Shown: positions 50,536-59,801 of the stretch, in pieces | Position numbering within the stretch: position 1 is the first letter of the stretch | Layout: each line of letters starts with the position of its first letter | Source: Bacteroidota bacterium | GTDB taxonomy: Bacteria > Bacteroidota > Bacteroidia > Palsa-948 | Direction of reading: 5' to 3' | Length of the DNA stretch: 64,000 nucleotides | Assembly: GCA_016195025.1 (NCBI GenBank) | Contig: JACQAL010000022.1 | Span: forward strand, 1-64,000 | Translations under genes and position numbers: made by a program | Notes under the pieces: generated by a model | What the model was told of the DNA's origin: nothing | The model's input: the letters and a program-made list of their open reading frames with translations, nothing else | The model's database searches: none

Positions 50536-50889
50536 AAAGCAAGTACAAGTATTATGTAGTTAGTATTATGTACAATGAAAAAAGTAGTTGGTAGTTTTCT
50601 TAATACTTAATACTCGCTACTTAATACTTTCCTTTTTTTCAAAAAGGGCGCGAATGTACACTTCCAAAGAGGGCTTGTCAAGGGTTTTTGAAAATTTATT
50701 TTGGGCGTTTCCTTCGCAAAGCCTCAGGTCGCGCTTTCCGTTTCAATCTTTTCACGAAGCGTGAAAAGGATTTCCACTGCAATCACTAACGCAAACAGCC
50801 ATATATTTTTTTCAAAGTTAAATTCCCTAGGGATGAAATAGTGACAAAATTTAGGAATGGAAATAAACTCCGCAGGATGAAATAAAATG
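50536..50889. other. Gene gap between truB and queA
   Basis: 354 bases with no gene found. Bases 50545-50632 form an imperfect inverted stutter: AAGTATTA-type words on the left (AGTATTATGTAGTTAGTATTATG) and TAATACTT-type words on the right (TACTTAATACTCGCTACTTAATACTT). Bases 50703-50796 hold a structured repeat. The remainder is AT-rich and featureless. Confidence 0.6.
50703..50796. repeat. Structured intergenic repeat with 8-bp hairpin
   Basis: The hairpin CTTTTCAC-GAAGC-GTGAAAAG (50748-50768) is flanked by GCGCTTTCCGTTTCAATC on the left and ATTTCCACTGCAATCACTAACGC on the right. From memory this resembles a dispersed element seen in many Bacteroidota genomes, with the pattern GGGCTTTCCGTT...CAATC-hairpin-CACTGCAATCCCTAACGC. 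Only one copy is in this window. Confidence 0.5.
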
Positions 50890-51735
50890 CTATTTCTTTT
50901 TCTTCGCTGATTTTTTTTTCTTGACAGAAACTTTTTTCACTGGCTTATTTTCCACCTTCGCCATTTTCTTTCTTTCCTTCGCGCGCTCTTTCATTTTTTT
51001 CATAGCGGTTCGTATGGGAATCCTTTTCTTGGGCGCAACGGGCTGAACGGCTTCGAGCCAATCTTTGAGGTCGCGGGCGTCTTTCAATTTGTATTTTCCG
51101 ATTCGTGTTCTGCATAGCGAAGCAAGCACCGCACCGCAACCAAGTTGTCTTCCGAAATCATGCGCGAGCGAACGGATGTAGGTTCCTTTTCCGCACTCCA
51201 CTTTGAATTCAATCATCGGCAGCAGCACGCTCACAATTTCAAACTTGGAAATATTCACGAGAACAGGTTTTACATCTGCCTGTCCGCCATTACGCGCGAT
51301 GTTGTAAGCGCGTTCGCCCATAATTTTTTTAGCAGAGAAAGGCGGAGGATATTGCCAAACGTTTCCGACAAATTTTTTTGCGGTTTCATTTATGAGTTGC
51401 GGAGTAACATGCGTAATCGGATAACGTTCCGTAACCGGAGTTTCAAAATCATACGAAGGAGTGGTTGCGCCCAGCATCATGGTGCCTGTGTATTCTTTTT
51501 CCATTCCCTGGAACTGGTCAATCTTTTTAGTGTTTTTTCCTATACATATAATAAGAAGTCCGCTGGCGAGCGGGTCGAGCGAACCTGCGTGGCCGATTTT
51601 TACAAACGGAATCTGAAAATTGTGGCGCACATCGCTGCGCATTTTATTTACCACGTCAAACGAAGTCCATGTTTTTGGTTTGTTCACCAAAATAGTTTGC
51701 CCGTTGTAGAAATCGTCTTGAGTGATTTTGCTCAT
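50890..51735 (-). CDS. truB: tRNA pseudouridine(55) synthase
   Basis: 281 residues. Makes pseudouridine 55 in the T loop of tRNA. Catalytic Asp54 lies in HAGSLDPLASGLLIICIGK, and MLGATTPSYDFETPV, YPPPFSAKKIMGERAYN and CGKGTYIRSLAHDFG are further family motifs. The last 45 residues are a Lys-rich tail (KMKERAKERKK...KKKKSAKKKK), longer than in most homologues and likely to bind RNA non-specifically. Its ATG overlaps the uppP stop as ATGA. Confidence 0.95.
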   Translation of the reverse strand: MSKITQDDFYNGQTILVNKPKTWTSFDVVNKMRSDVRHNFQIPFVKIGHAGSLDPLASGLLIICIGKNTKKIDQFQGMEKEYTGTMMLGATTPSYDFETPVTERYPITHVTPQLINETAKKFVGNVWQYPPPFSAKKIMGERAYNIARNGGQADVKPVLVNISKFEIVSVLLPMIEFKVECGKGTYIRSLAHDFGRQLGCGAVLASLCRTRIGKYKLKDARDLKDWLEAVQPVAPKKRIPIRTAMKKMKERAKERKKMAKVENKPVKKVSVKKKKSAKKKK

Positions 51736-52523
51736 GCGGAAAGATTAATGCCCAAATATAAACTTAAACTTAAAAAGAGGATTCCAAGAATGATGCGATA
51801 ATATCCAAAATGTTTGAACCCATATTTCTGAACGAAGGAAATAAATCCTTTCACTGCAATCACTGCGAATATAAAAGCCACAATTCCTCCTATGAGAAGA
51901 AGTTTAATGTTATCCGAATGAATCATGTCTTTCGATTCCCATAAATCTTTTCCGGAAGCCGCAAGCATGGTGGGAATAGCGAGGAGAAAAGAAAATTCTG
52001 TGGCAAGTTTTCGGTCGAAGCCGGCAAAAATTCCTCCGAAGATACTTGCCGCTGCGCGCGAAACTCCGGGAATCATTGAGAGGCATTGAAACAATCCAAT
52101 CTTCACTGCGCCACTATAAGAAATATCTTCCGGTTTTTCGAAAGAAGATTTTTTTTCTTCCGTCCATTTATCCAGCAGAATTAAAATCACTCCGCCAACA
52201 ATCAGCGCAATGCTCACCACAAACGGATTGAACAAATATGCTTTGATGGTTTTATAAGCGAGAACTCCGATAATTCCCGTTGGAATAAATGCCGCGATAA
52301 GTTTGAGATAAATATTTATGCTCACGAAAAATCTTTTTATATAAAGCACCGCCACTGCCATGATGGCTCCGAGTTGAATTACAATTTCAAAGGTCTTGGC
52401 GAATTCAGCATCTTGAATTTTCATTACAGCCGAAGCAAGAATCATGTGCCCGGTTGATGAAACGGGAAGAAATTCTGTAATGCCTTCAATGATTGCAAGA
52501 ATAATTGCATGGAAGGTTGTCAT
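51732..52523 (-). CDS. uppP: Undecaprenyl-diphosphatase
   Basis: 263 residues from the ATG at 52523. It recycles the lipid carrier for cell-wall and surface-polymer synthesis. The family N-terminal motif is AIILAIIEGITEFLPVSSTGHMI, and the second is IPGVSRAAASIFGGIFAG; eight membrane segments are expected. The longer frame to 52574 would overlap the upstream gene by 50 bases. The gene begins one base after the DUF3098 stop codon, which supports the shorter start. Confidence 0.95.
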   Translation of the reverse strand: MTTFHAIILAIIEGITEFLPVSSTGHMILASAVMKIQDAEFAKTFEIVIQLGAIMAVAVLYIKRFFVSINIYLKLIAAFIPTGIIGVLAYKTIKAYLFNPFVVSIALIVGGVILILLDKWTEEKKSSFEKPEDISYSGAVKIGLFQCLSMIPGVSRAAASIFGGIFAGFDRKLATEFSFLLAIPTMLAASGKDLWESKDMIHSDNIKLLLIGGIVAFIFAVIAVKGFISFVQKYGFKHFGYYRIILGILFLSLSLYLGINLSA

Positions 52524-52524
52524 A

Positions 52525-52812
52525 TTATTCCTTCGGCTTCTTGATGATGGCGAGAAGCACCACCACATAGCCACCGATAATCACAATGGGCGCGAGCGTT
52601 AATCTGCGGAAAGAAAAAATTTCGTCAGACATTTTATTCGGGTCATCCGAGGCACCGCCAATCATCAGCAGCATTCCGATGGCAACCACCGCGATTCCAA
52701 TCAGCATGAGTTTATAATTTTCTTTTCCGAAAACAAAACTTGCTTCTTTCTGCTGGGCAGAAACTGTTTTAGTTTGTGCAGTTGATTTTTGTTTTACTTT
52801 TGCCATTGCCAT
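52525..52812 (-). CDS. DUF3098 family membrane protein
   Basis: 95 residues: a basic N-terminus, then two membrane segments around a loop with MIGGASDDPNKMSDEIFSFRRLTLAPIVIIGGYV, the signature of the DUF3098 family, which I know only from Bacteroidota. It sits between ftsX and uppP as in many relatives. The function is unknown; the position suggests a division or envelope role. Confidence 0.9.
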   Translation of the reverse strand: MAMAKVKQKSTAQTKTVSAQQKEASFVFGKENYKLMLIGIAVVAIGMLLMIGGASDDPNKMSDEIFSFRRLTLAPIVIIGGYVVVLLAIIKKPKE

Positions 52813-52834
52813 TATTTTTCACGAATGTACAAAT

Positions 52835-52922
52835 ATTGTATATATGGAATGTTGGAATATTGGAAGAATGGAAGATTGCAAACAGCCAACCATCCAATAT
52901 TCCATTCTTCCATCTTTCCATT
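52835..52922. repeat. TGGAA/TTCCA inverted stutter between ftsX and the DUF3098 gene
   Basis: The left arm (about 52845-52877) repeats TGGAATRTTGGAAGAATGGAAG-like words, and the right arm (about 52890-52920) carries the complementary CCAATATTCCATTCTTCCATC. The paired arms can form a long imperfect hairpin in the 108-base gap. It could act as a terminator or stabiliser, but lacks a U-tract. Confidence 0.55.
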
Positions 52923-53790
52923 AGTAATAAAGTTCTTCCGAACTCAGGCGAAGATATTTTCTCACAGATAAAAAAGTGGAAACACCGGAAATAAAAATTC
53001 CAAGAATAAAAATAACTCCGAAAAGAAAAATCATTAACCGCATGTCGGTGACTTGTTCGAGGTCGGGAATTTTTTTTACGGCAGTAAAAATAATTCCCCA
53101 GAGCATGAGATTGGCTATGATTCCCGAAATCATTCCGTGCTTGATTCCATTCACGAGAAATGGCTTGCGAATAAAATTTCCTGTAGCACCAACCAACTGC
53201 ATTGTTTTAATCAGAAATCTTTTTGAATAAATCGCAAGACGAATGGTGTTGTTGATAAGCGCAAGCGCGATAACAAGAAGAAGCGTAATAAAAATCAAAA
53301 GCACTAATGCAATTCGGTTTACATTTTTATTTACGAGATTCACCAGCGATTCCTGGTAATTAAATTCTTTCACGCTGCTGAAATCCGTAATTTGTTTTTG
53401 AATCCACGCGATGCTGTCGCGGTTTGCGTAATCGGCTTTCAGTTGCACTTCCATGCTTGCTGGCAGCGGATTATATCCGATGAACTTCACAAAATCTTCT
53501 CCCACATCTTTTTTATAAAGCAATGCCGCGGAATCTTTGGAGAGATACACGCTTGATTTCACATAACTGCACGCATTCAGAAAATTATGTAAGCGTTCTG
53601 TCTCATCATCTGTTGCTTTGTCTTTGAGGTAAACATGAAAACTGATATTTTCTTTCAAGTGCTCAGATATTTTTTTCGCACTGATGAGAAAAACTCCGAG
53701 CAATCCCAGCAAAAATAAAACCAGCGAAACACTTATCACGGTTGTGATGGATGATGTAGAAATTCTTTTTTTTGATTTTTCCTCAGACAT
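52921..53790 (-). CDS. ftsX: FtsX-like cell division permease
   Basis: 289 residues. The N-terminus is cytoplasmic (SEEKSKKRIS). Four membrane segments are visible, at about 14-36, 160-185, 220-245 and 256-280. The large periplasmic domain (about 40-155, ISFHVYLKDKATDDETERLHNFL) and AIYSKRFLIKTMQLVGAT are typical of FtsX. With FtsE it controls peptidoglycan hydrolases at the septum; no ftsE is in the window. It heads the ftsX - DUF3098 - uppP - truB order. Confidence 0.93.
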   Translation of the reverse strand: MSEEKSKKRISTSSITTVISVSLVLFLLGLLGVFLISAKKISEHLKENISFHVYLKDKATDDETERLHNFLNACSYVKSSVYLSKDSAALLYKKDVGEDFVKFIGYNPLPASMEVQLKADYANRDSIAWIQKQITDFSSVKEFNYQESLVNLVNKNVNRIALVLLIFITLLLVIALALINNTIRLAIYSKRFLIKTMQLVGATGNFIRKPFLVNGIKHGMISGIIANLMLWGIIFTAVKKIPDLEQVTDMRLMIFLFGVIFILGIFISGVSTFLSVRKYLRLSSEELYY

Positions 53791-53794
53791 TTTA

Positions 53795-53900
53795 CGAAAT
53801 TAAAAATTAAAAATTAAAAATTGAAAATTGAAACGCGGAGTTATTAGAATAGGAATGTTAATTGCATTTTCCAATTAACGAATAACCATTAACTATTAAC
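53795..53900. repeat. TTAAAAATT / AACTATTAAC stutter repeat before leuS
   Basis: Bases 53799-53832 repeat ATTAAAAATT and ATTGAAAATT; bases 53869-53900 repeat AATTAACGAATAACCATTAAC-like words. The gap between the divergent ftsX and leuS genes has no other feature than a promoter-like box. Confidence 0.5.
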
Positions 53901-53904
53901 TTCG
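53897..53904 (+). promoter_or_regulatory. Possible leuS -7 box TAACTTCG
   Basis: One mismatch to TAnnTTTG, six bases before the ATG, as at mqnE. Confidence 0.4.
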
Positions 53905-53910
53905 CAGCCC

Positions 53911-56841
53911 ATGGCGTATCCTTTTCAGGAAATAGAAAAAAAATGGCAAAAGTATTGGGCGGAAAAGAAAACTTTTCGCGCGGAAAATAAATCCGGCAAA
54001 GAAAAATATTATGCACTTGATATGTTTCCCTATCCTTCGGGCGCGGGCTTGCATGTGGGACATCCGCTCGGGTATATCGCGAGTGATATTGTTTCTCGCT
54101 ACAAGCGTTTGAAAGGTTTTAATGTGCTTCACCCGATGGGTTATGATTCGTTCGGTTTGCCAGCAGAACAGTACGCGATTCAAACGGGACAGCATCCTGC
54201 CATCACTACAGAAAATAATATCGCGCGTTACCGCGAGCAGATGGATAAAATTGGTTTCTCGTTTGACTGGGAAAGAGAAGTGAGAACCTCCGATCCGAAT
54301 TATTATAAATGGACTCAGTGGATTTTTCTCAAGCTGTTCAACTCTTGGTATAATCCCGAAACAAATAAAGCGGAACCGATTGAAACGCTGATTCCAAAAC
54401 TGAAAAATTATTCTTCGCTTTCAGAAAAAGAAAAATCTGATTTGATGATGAACTATCGCCTCGCTTACCTCAGTGAGGCGTGGGTGAATTGGTGTCCGCA
54501 ACTCGGAACTGTTTTGGCAAACGAAGAAGTGAAAGACGGTGTGAGCGAACGCGGTGGTTATCCTGTAGAAAGAAAACTTATGCCGCAATGGAGTTTGAGA
54601 ATCACAGCGTACGCTGAAAGATTACTAAACGACCTTGAGAAAATAGATTGGAGTGAATCAATAAAAGAGTCGCAGAGAAATTGGATTGGAAAATCGGAAG
54701 GAAGTAGTTTGAAGTTTCAGGTTTCAGGTTTCAAGTTTCAGATTGAGGTTTTCACAACTCGCCCTGACACAATTTTCGGAGTAACATTTTTAACGCTTGC
54801 TCCTGAAAGCGATTTGGTTCCCCAACTTACAACTCCTGAACAAAAACAAAAAGTGGAAGTGTATGTTCACTATGCGAAGAACCGTTCTGAAAGAGAAAGG
54901 CAAACAGAAGTGAAAAAAGTTACCGGAGAATTTACCGGCTCGTATTGCATTCATCCGTTCACAGGAGAAAAACTTCCCATCTGGATTGGAGAATATGTTT
55001 TGGCTGGCTACGGAACCGGAGCAGTGATGGGCGTTCCCGCGCACGATACGCGCGATTTTGCTTTCGCAAAACATTTTGGACTGGAGATAAAAAAAGTAAT
55101 TGCTCCGAATGATAAATCGCTGCAGAAGGAAGAATGTTTTGATACGTATGATGGCTACGCAATCAATTCTGATTTCATAAATGGTTTGCAGGTAAAAGAT
55201 GCTATCAAAAAAATAATTTCTGAAATTGAAAAAAGAAATTTAGGAAAAGGAAAAACGCAGTACCGCTTGCGCGATGCAATTTTCGGAAGGCAGCGTTACT
55301 GGGGCGAGCCCATTCCCATCTATTATAAGGAAGGAATTCCCTGCTCGGTGGATGAAAAAGATTTGCCGGTTATTCTTCCTGAAGTGGATAAATATCTTCC
55401 AACAGAAACAGGAGAGCCACCACTCGCACGCGCGAAGAATTGGAAATACAAAAACTCTTTCGAGTTTGAAAAAACCACCATGCCCGGCTGGGCGGGAAGC
55501 AGTTGGTATTATTTGCGCTATATGGATTCGCAAAATAAAAATGAGTTTGCGAGTAGGGACGCACTGAATTACTGGCGCGATGTGGATTTATACATTGGCG
55601 GAAGCGAACACGCCACAGGACATTTGCTCTATGTACGCTTCTGGACAAAATTTTTATTTGATTTAGGTTTTTTGCCGATTGTTGAGCCGGCAAAGAAGTT
55701 GATTAATCAAGGAATGATTTTAGGGAGAAGCAATTTTGTCTATAGAATTAATTATACACTTGGCTCAATAAATGCTTATGATGATACATTGAAAGAAGTT
55801 GAAGCCTGGAAAAAAGCAGAAGATCAATTGCCTTTTATTTATGTTACTAAATCATATTTTGAAAGATATTTAAGTGGTCTTTATACAAAAAAGAAAATAG
55901 TAGATGACATTAATAATGTGCTTAGGCGAAAAAAAATTAATACAGAAAATTTTGTAGTTGATTTTAATAACCAAAACAAATTAATTGATTCATGGCGCAC
56001 AGATATAAATGCAGTCAATAATGATGAATTAGATTTGGATAAGTTTATAATTGGTGTAGAAAAAGAAGCTGAATTTATACGTGAAGATGATGGGAAATAT
56101 ATTTGCGGTTTTGAAGTAGAGAAGATGTCAAAGTCTTTCAAAAATGTCGTCACTCCCGATTTTATCTGCAATGATTTTGGCGCTGACACTCTCCGCATGT
56201 ACGAAATGTTTCTCGGTCCGCTGGAGATGAGCAAGCCATGGAACACAAACGGAATTTCCGGAGTGTTTAATTTTCTGAATCGTTTCTGGAGGTTATTTCA
56301 TAAAGAGAATCCAACTAAAAATCCTGAAGAAAAAATTCAGAATCCGGAATTTTATTCTGTGAGCGATGACGAGCCGACCAAAGAAGAATTAAAAATTCTT
56401 CACAAGACAATTAAAAAAATTCAGGAGGATATTGAAAATTATTCTTTCAATACCGCAGTGAGCGCATTTATGATTTGCACCAATGAACTCACGGAACTAA
56501 AATGCAGCAAAAGAAAAATTCTTGAACCGCTGGTGATTTTACTTTTGCCCTTCGCTCCGCACATTGCAGAAGAACTTTGGAACAAGCTAGGACATAAAGA
56601 AAGTGTCACATTTGCTTCCTTTCCGCAGTACAACGATGCGCTCACCATAGATGATTCGTTTGCGTATCCTGTCTCCTTCAACGGGAAAATGCGTTTCAAC
56701 ATTGAACTTTCACTCAGTTTATCTCCTGCCGAAATTGAAAAAGAAGTGCTTGCATTAGAGCAGACAAAAAAATACCTAGAAGGAAAACAACCAAAAAAAA
56801 TAATTGTTGTGCCTAAAAGAATCGTAAATATTGTGGTATAA
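53911..56841 (+). CDS. leuS: Leucine--tRNA ligase, with an AT-rich insertion
   Basis: 976 residues. A class I synthetase: the HIGH motif is HVGH (48-51) in [16 protein letters not shown], the editing domain carries [14 protein letters not shown] and [16 protein letters not shown], and KMSKS is at 738-742. Two oddities are seen. Residues around 267-277 ([11 protein letters not shown]) are encoded by GTTTCAGG-like tandem words (about 54709-54743). Residues about 614-698 (55747-56004), between FVYRI and [11 protein letters not shown], form an AT-rich, Lys/Asn-rich segment; from memory relatives have about 25 residues there, so about 60 are extra. Both keep the frame, and catalytic motifs are intact, so the enzyme should work. 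Confidence 0.95.
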   Translation: MAYPFQEIEKKWQKYWAEKKTFRAENKSGKEKYYALDMFPYPSGAGLHVGHPLGYIASDIVSRYKRLKGFNVLHPMGYDSFGLPAEQYAIQTGQHPAITTENNIARYREQMDKIGFSFDWEREVRTSDPNYYKWTQWIFLKLFNSWYNPETNKAEPIETLIPKLKNYSSLSEKEKSDLMMNYRLAYLSEAWVNWCPQLGTVLANEEVKDGVSERGGYPVERKLMPQWSLRITAYAERLLNDLEKIDWSESIKESQRNWIGKSEGSSLKFQVSGFKFQIEVFTTRPDTIFGVTFLTLAPESDLVPQLTTPEQKQKVEVYVHYAKNRSERERQTEVKKVTGEFTGSYCIHPFTGEKLPIWIGEYVLAGYGTGAVMGVPAHDTRDFAFAKHFGLEIKKVIAPNDKSLQKEECFDTYDGYAINSDFINGLQVKDAIKKIISEIEKRNLGKGKTQYRLRDAIFGRQRYWGEPIPIYYKEGIPCSVDEKDLPVILPEVDKYLPTETGEPPLARAKNWKYKNSFEFEKTTMPGWAGSSWYYLRYMDSQNKNEFASRDALNYWRDVDLYIGGSEHATGHLLYVRFWTKFLFDLGFLPIVEPAKKLINQGMILGRSNFVYRINYTLGSINAYDDTLKEVEAWKKAEDQLPFIYVTKSYFERYLSGLYTKKKIVDDINNVLRRKKINTENFVVDFNNQNKLIDSWRTDINAVNNDELDLDKFIIGVEKEAEFIREDDGKYICGFEVEKMSKSFKNVVTPDFICNDFGADTLRMYEMFLGPLEMSKPWNTNGISGVFNFLNRFWRLFHKENPTKNPEEKIQNPEFYSVSDDEPTKEELKILHKTIKKIQEDIENYSFNTAVSAFMICTNELTELKCSKRKILEPLVILLLPFAPHIAEELWNKLGHKESVTFASFPQYNDALTIDDSFAYPVSFNGKMRFNIELSLSLSPAEIEKEVLALEQTKKYLEGKQPKKIIVVPKRIVNIVV
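54709..54743 (+). repeat. GTTTCAGG-type tandem repeat inside leuS
   Basis: The words TTGAAGTTTCAGG, TTTCAGG, TTTCAAG, TTTCAG follow each other with a period of 7-8 bases and are translated as [12 protein letters not shown] in the editing domain region of leuS. It is the same kind of stutter as in gene gaps, here in coding DNA. Confidence 0.6.
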
Positions 56842-56860
56842 AAGTTGTATCTTTCTTCCT

Positions 56861-57724
56861 ATGAAATTTCCGGGTCAACTATTTTTGTTTTTTATTTTTT
56901 CATTTATGCTTTTTGGATTTGCATCCAATCAACTAATTACTCTACCGATATCTAACGGGATAACCGAAAAACCAATTTCCGATTCTGCGCAGCAAACAAA
57001 AAATTCTGTTCTTCGCTCGTGCAAGAATGAAGCGTTTAAGCGCGGAGAAAAATTAACGTACAGAATGCATTATGGTTTTATAAATGCAGGCGAAGCAGTG
57101 ATACAGGTGCTCGATGACAACAAGCAGATTGGCGGGCGAAATACTTTTCACATGCTCGGGCTTGGCTACACAAACAGTTCGTTCGATTGGTTTTTTTATG
57201 TGCGCGACCGCTATGAATCGTATATTGATGAAGACGCAATGGTTCCCTGGCTTTTCATCAGGCGCGTGAATGAAGGCGGATATAAAATCGAACAGAACCA
57301 CATTTACAATCATTATAAAAACAGTGTGGACAGCAACGGAAAAAAATTTGATGTGCCCGATGGAGTTCAGGATATGCTCTCGGCTTTTTTTTATGCGCGC
57401 ACGATTGATTTTTCAAATGCAAAAGAGGGAGATATTTTTGAGTTCCCTTGTTTTGTCGATGACCAGGTATGGCCACTCAAAATGAAATATGCCGGAAAGG
57501 AAGTTATCAAATCGGATATCGGAAAAATCCGCTGCATAAAATTCCGGCCCGTTGTGCAGACGGGAAGGATTTTTAAAAAGGAAGAAGATATGACCGCGTA
57601 TATTTCCGATGACAAAAACAGAATTCCCATTCGTGCCGAAGCAAAAATTCTTGTGGGTTTCATCAAAATGGATTTGACAGAATATTCCGGCATTGCCAAT
57701 CCGCTTTCGCTCTGCGAAAAATAA
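56861..57724 (+). CDS. DUF3108 family exported protein
   Basis: 287 residues from the ATG at 56861. This start gives a signal peptide (MKFPGQLFLFFIFSFMLFGFASN) and is preceded at five bases by TATCTTTC (56848-56855), one mismatch to the -7 box; an upstream in-frame ATG at 56831 lies within leuS. The conserved RGEKLTYRMHYGFINAGEAVIQV, SFDWFFYVRDRYESYID, DVPDGVQDMLSAFFYAR and KVGFIKMDL-like end mark the DUF3108 family, periplasmic proteins with a lipocalin-like barrel in predictions. The function is unknown. Confidence 0.88.
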   Translation: MKFPGQLFLFFIFSFMLFGFASNQLITLPISNGITEKPISDSAQQTKNSVLRSCKNEAFKRGEKLTYRMHYGFINAGEAVIQVLDDNKQIGGRNTFHMLGLGYTNSSFDWFFYVRDRYESYIDEDAMVPWLFIRRVNEGGYKIEQNHIYNHYKNSVDSNGKKFDVPDGVQDMLSAFFYARTIDFSNAKEGDIFEFPCFVDDQVWPLKMKYAGKEVIKSDIGKIRCIKFRPVVQTGRIFKKEEDMTAYISDDKNRIPIRAEAKILVGFIKMDLTEYSGIANPLSLCEK

Positions 57725-57782
57725 ATCCTCGAAAAGCGAAACAATACGAAAAATACAAAACATAAATTTCTTTTTATTATTC

Positions 57783-57818
57783 TTTCGTACTTTCGCGCAA
57801 ATTCGTTTTTCGAAGATT
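57783..57818 (+). repeat. TTCGTA-type dispersed repeat before the tryptophan dioxygenase gene
   Basis: TTTCGTACTTTCGCGCAA followed by ATTCGTTTTTCGAAGATT (57801-57818), ending one base before the start codon. It has the same 18-base phrase and the same position relative to the ATG as the copy at 37315-37351. It contains a promoter-like TACTTTCG (57788-57795). Confidence 0.65.
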
Positions 57819-57819
57819 T

Positions 57820-58818
57820 ATGGAACTTACTCCTGAAATTATTGAACGCCTGAAAAAGCTGAACGAAAAGTACGAGGCGATGGGACAGAGCATGACCAAT
57901 TATCTCGATGGTCTTCTCATTTCAAATTATCTTACTTACTGGGATTACACGCATGTGGACACTTTGCTCTCGCTACAAAATCCGAAAACAGATTTTCCCG
58001 ATGAATTAATTTTTATCATCTATCACCAGATAACGGAATTGTATTTTAAACTTTCACTTCACGAGTTTGACCAGATTGCCAACAACGGAAAAAAAGTAAT
58101 GCCGAACGGAGAAGATTTAGGATGGAATGAAAAACTGGATGTGAAATTTTTTATCGAAAGAGTTAATCGCATCAACAGATATTTTGAAGCGCTCACAAAA
58201 TCATTTGACATCATGGTAGATGGAATGGAGCCGCAGCAATTTCTTTCCTATAGAATGACGCTCCTCCCCGCCAGCGGATTTCAAAGCGCGCAATACCGCA
58301 TGATTGAAATTTGTTCTACAGATTTTATCCGGCTGGTAGATAAAGAAGTCAGAAAAAAATTTGAAAATAAAAATTCTTCTTTCGAAGAAATGTATGAACA
58401 TATTTACTGGAAACAAGGCGCAACAGAACTTGCAACAGGAAAGAAAACCCTTACCCTGAAACAATTTGAGAAAAAGTATTCTAAAAAATTTATTTCTCTT
58501 GCAAAAGAATATCAAACTAAAAATATCTGGGCGAAGTATAAATCACTTTCTGCTAACGACCAGAAAAATGCGGACGTTATAAATGCACTTAAGAATTTAG
58601 ATTTAAATGTAAATGTTTTCTGGCCGCTCATTCATTTGAAATCTGCCGTGCGGTATTTGCAGCAAGATGAAAAACACATTGCCGCTACAGGCGGAACCAA
58701 CTGGCAGAAATATTTGCCTCCACGATTTCAGAAAAGAATTTTTTATCTCGAACTCTGGAGCGAAGAAGAAAAAAATGAATGGGGAAAGCCGGGGGTTCTT
58801 AATGCACTGAAAAAATAA
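57820..58818 (+). CDS. kynA: Tryptophan 2,3-dioxygenase family protein
   Basis: 332 residues, cytosolic. The family motifs are SNYLTYWDYTHVDTLLSLQ, DELIFIIYHQITELYFKL (with the HQ-ELY/W-K pattern of the active site) and LLPASGFQSAQYRMIEI. TDO opens tryptophan to N-formylkynurenine using haem. The sequence is longer and more diverged than classical TDO, as is usual for the Bacteroidota form, so strict tryptophan activity is likely but not certain. It is followed 44 bases later by a YihY/BrkB gene. No other kynurenine gene is in the window. Confidence 0.85.
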   Translation: MELTPEIIERLKKLNEKYEAMGQSMTNYLDGLLISNYLTYWDYTHVDTLLSLQNPKTDFPDELIFIIYHQITELYFKLSLHEFDQIANNGKKVMPNGEDLGWNEKLDVKFFIERVNRINRYFEALTKSFDIMVDGMEPQQFLSYRMTLLPASGFQSAQYRMIEICSTDFIRLVDKEVRKKFENKNSSFEEMYEHIYWKQGATELATGKKTLTLKQFEKKYSKKFISLAKEYQTKNIWAKYKSLSANDQKNADVINALKNLDLNVNVFWPLIHLKSAVRYLQQDEKHIAATGGTNWQKYLPPRFQKRIFYLELWSEEEKNEWGKPGVLNALKK

Positions 58819-58862
58819 TTTTTAGAAATAATTTTTTATATATCGGTGTAATCTAATCAATC

Positions 58863-59801
58863 ATGTGGTTTCGACTTCTTCAGTTACTCGCAAGTTCAGC
58901 CGTTGTAACTTTTATTGTTAGAAATTCCCGAAAAATTATTTTGCCCGGCTTTGAACATCTTCCGCTCTACGATGTATCGGGTTTTTTCTGGAATGCAATT
59001 ACAAAGGGCGCTCTTCCTATGCGCGCTTCTGCAGTAGCATTCAGTTTTTTTCTGGCAATTTTTCCGAGTATTATTTTTGTCTTCACGGTTATTCCTTATA
59101 TACCCATTGCAAATTTTCAAGACCAACTTCTCGATTTGCTTGCGAATGTAATGCCTACGAATGCCTATGAAGCCACGCGTGAAACGATTGAAGACATTGT
59201 TAAAAATCAGCGCGGAGGTTTGCTCTCGGTTGGGTTTGTGATGGCGCTTTATTTTTCCACGAACGGTTTCAGCGCGCTCATTACTGCTTTCAATGCTACG
59301 CATCACCAGATTGAAACACGCAATTGGATTCAGCAGCGAATAGTTTCTCTTTATCTTGTTATCATCTGCACTTTTTTAATGACGCTCGCCATAGCGCTGA
59401 TTATCGGCAGCGAAATTGTTTTGAATAAAATTTTTCACCGCGGAGAATTTTTATTTCATCTTATACAAATCGGGCGGTGGCTTATTGTGTTCACACTTTT
59501 TTATTCGCTCATCTCGTTTACTTTTTATTTGGGGCCTTCAAGAAAATCCGGATGGAAATTTGCTTCTGCCGGTTCCATGCTCGCAACTATTTTATCCATC
59601 ATTACTTCATTGGGTTTTACGTATTACATAAATCACTTTGGCAAATACAATAAACTTTACGGTTCCATCGGAACGCTCATAGTTGTTTTGCTTTGGATTT
59701 ATTTTAACGCAATGGTGATTCTGATTGGATTTGATTTGAACGTAAGCATTCTCGAAGCCAAGCGAAATAAGAAATCATTAGAAGAAGCAATTCCCGAGTG
59801 A
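58863..59801 (+). CDS. YihY/virulence factor BrkB family membrane protein
   Basis: 312 residues with six membrane segments. The family signature is the run AVAFSFFLAIFPSIIFVFTVIPYIP with later FSTNGFSALITAFNATH and YGSIGTLIVVLLWIYFNAMVILIGFDLN. The function is unsettled (once called ribonuclease BN by mistake); envelope transport is likely. Its stop overlaps the next start as GTGA. Confidence 0.92.
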   Translation: MWFRLLQLLASSAVVTFIVRNSRKIILPGFEHLPLYDVSGFFWNAITKGALPMRASAVAFSFFLAIFPSIIFVFTVIPYIPIANFQDQLLDLLANVMPTNAYEATRETIEDIVKNQRGGLLSVGFVMALYFSTNGFSALITAFNATHHQIETRNWIQQRIVSLYLVIICTFLMTLAIALIIGSEIVLNKIFHRGEFLFHLIQIGRWLIVFTLFYSLISFTFYLGPSRKSGWKFASAGSMLATILSIITSLGFTYYINHFGKYNKLYGSIGTLIVVLLWIYFNAMVILIGFDLNVSILEAKRNKKSLEEAIPE

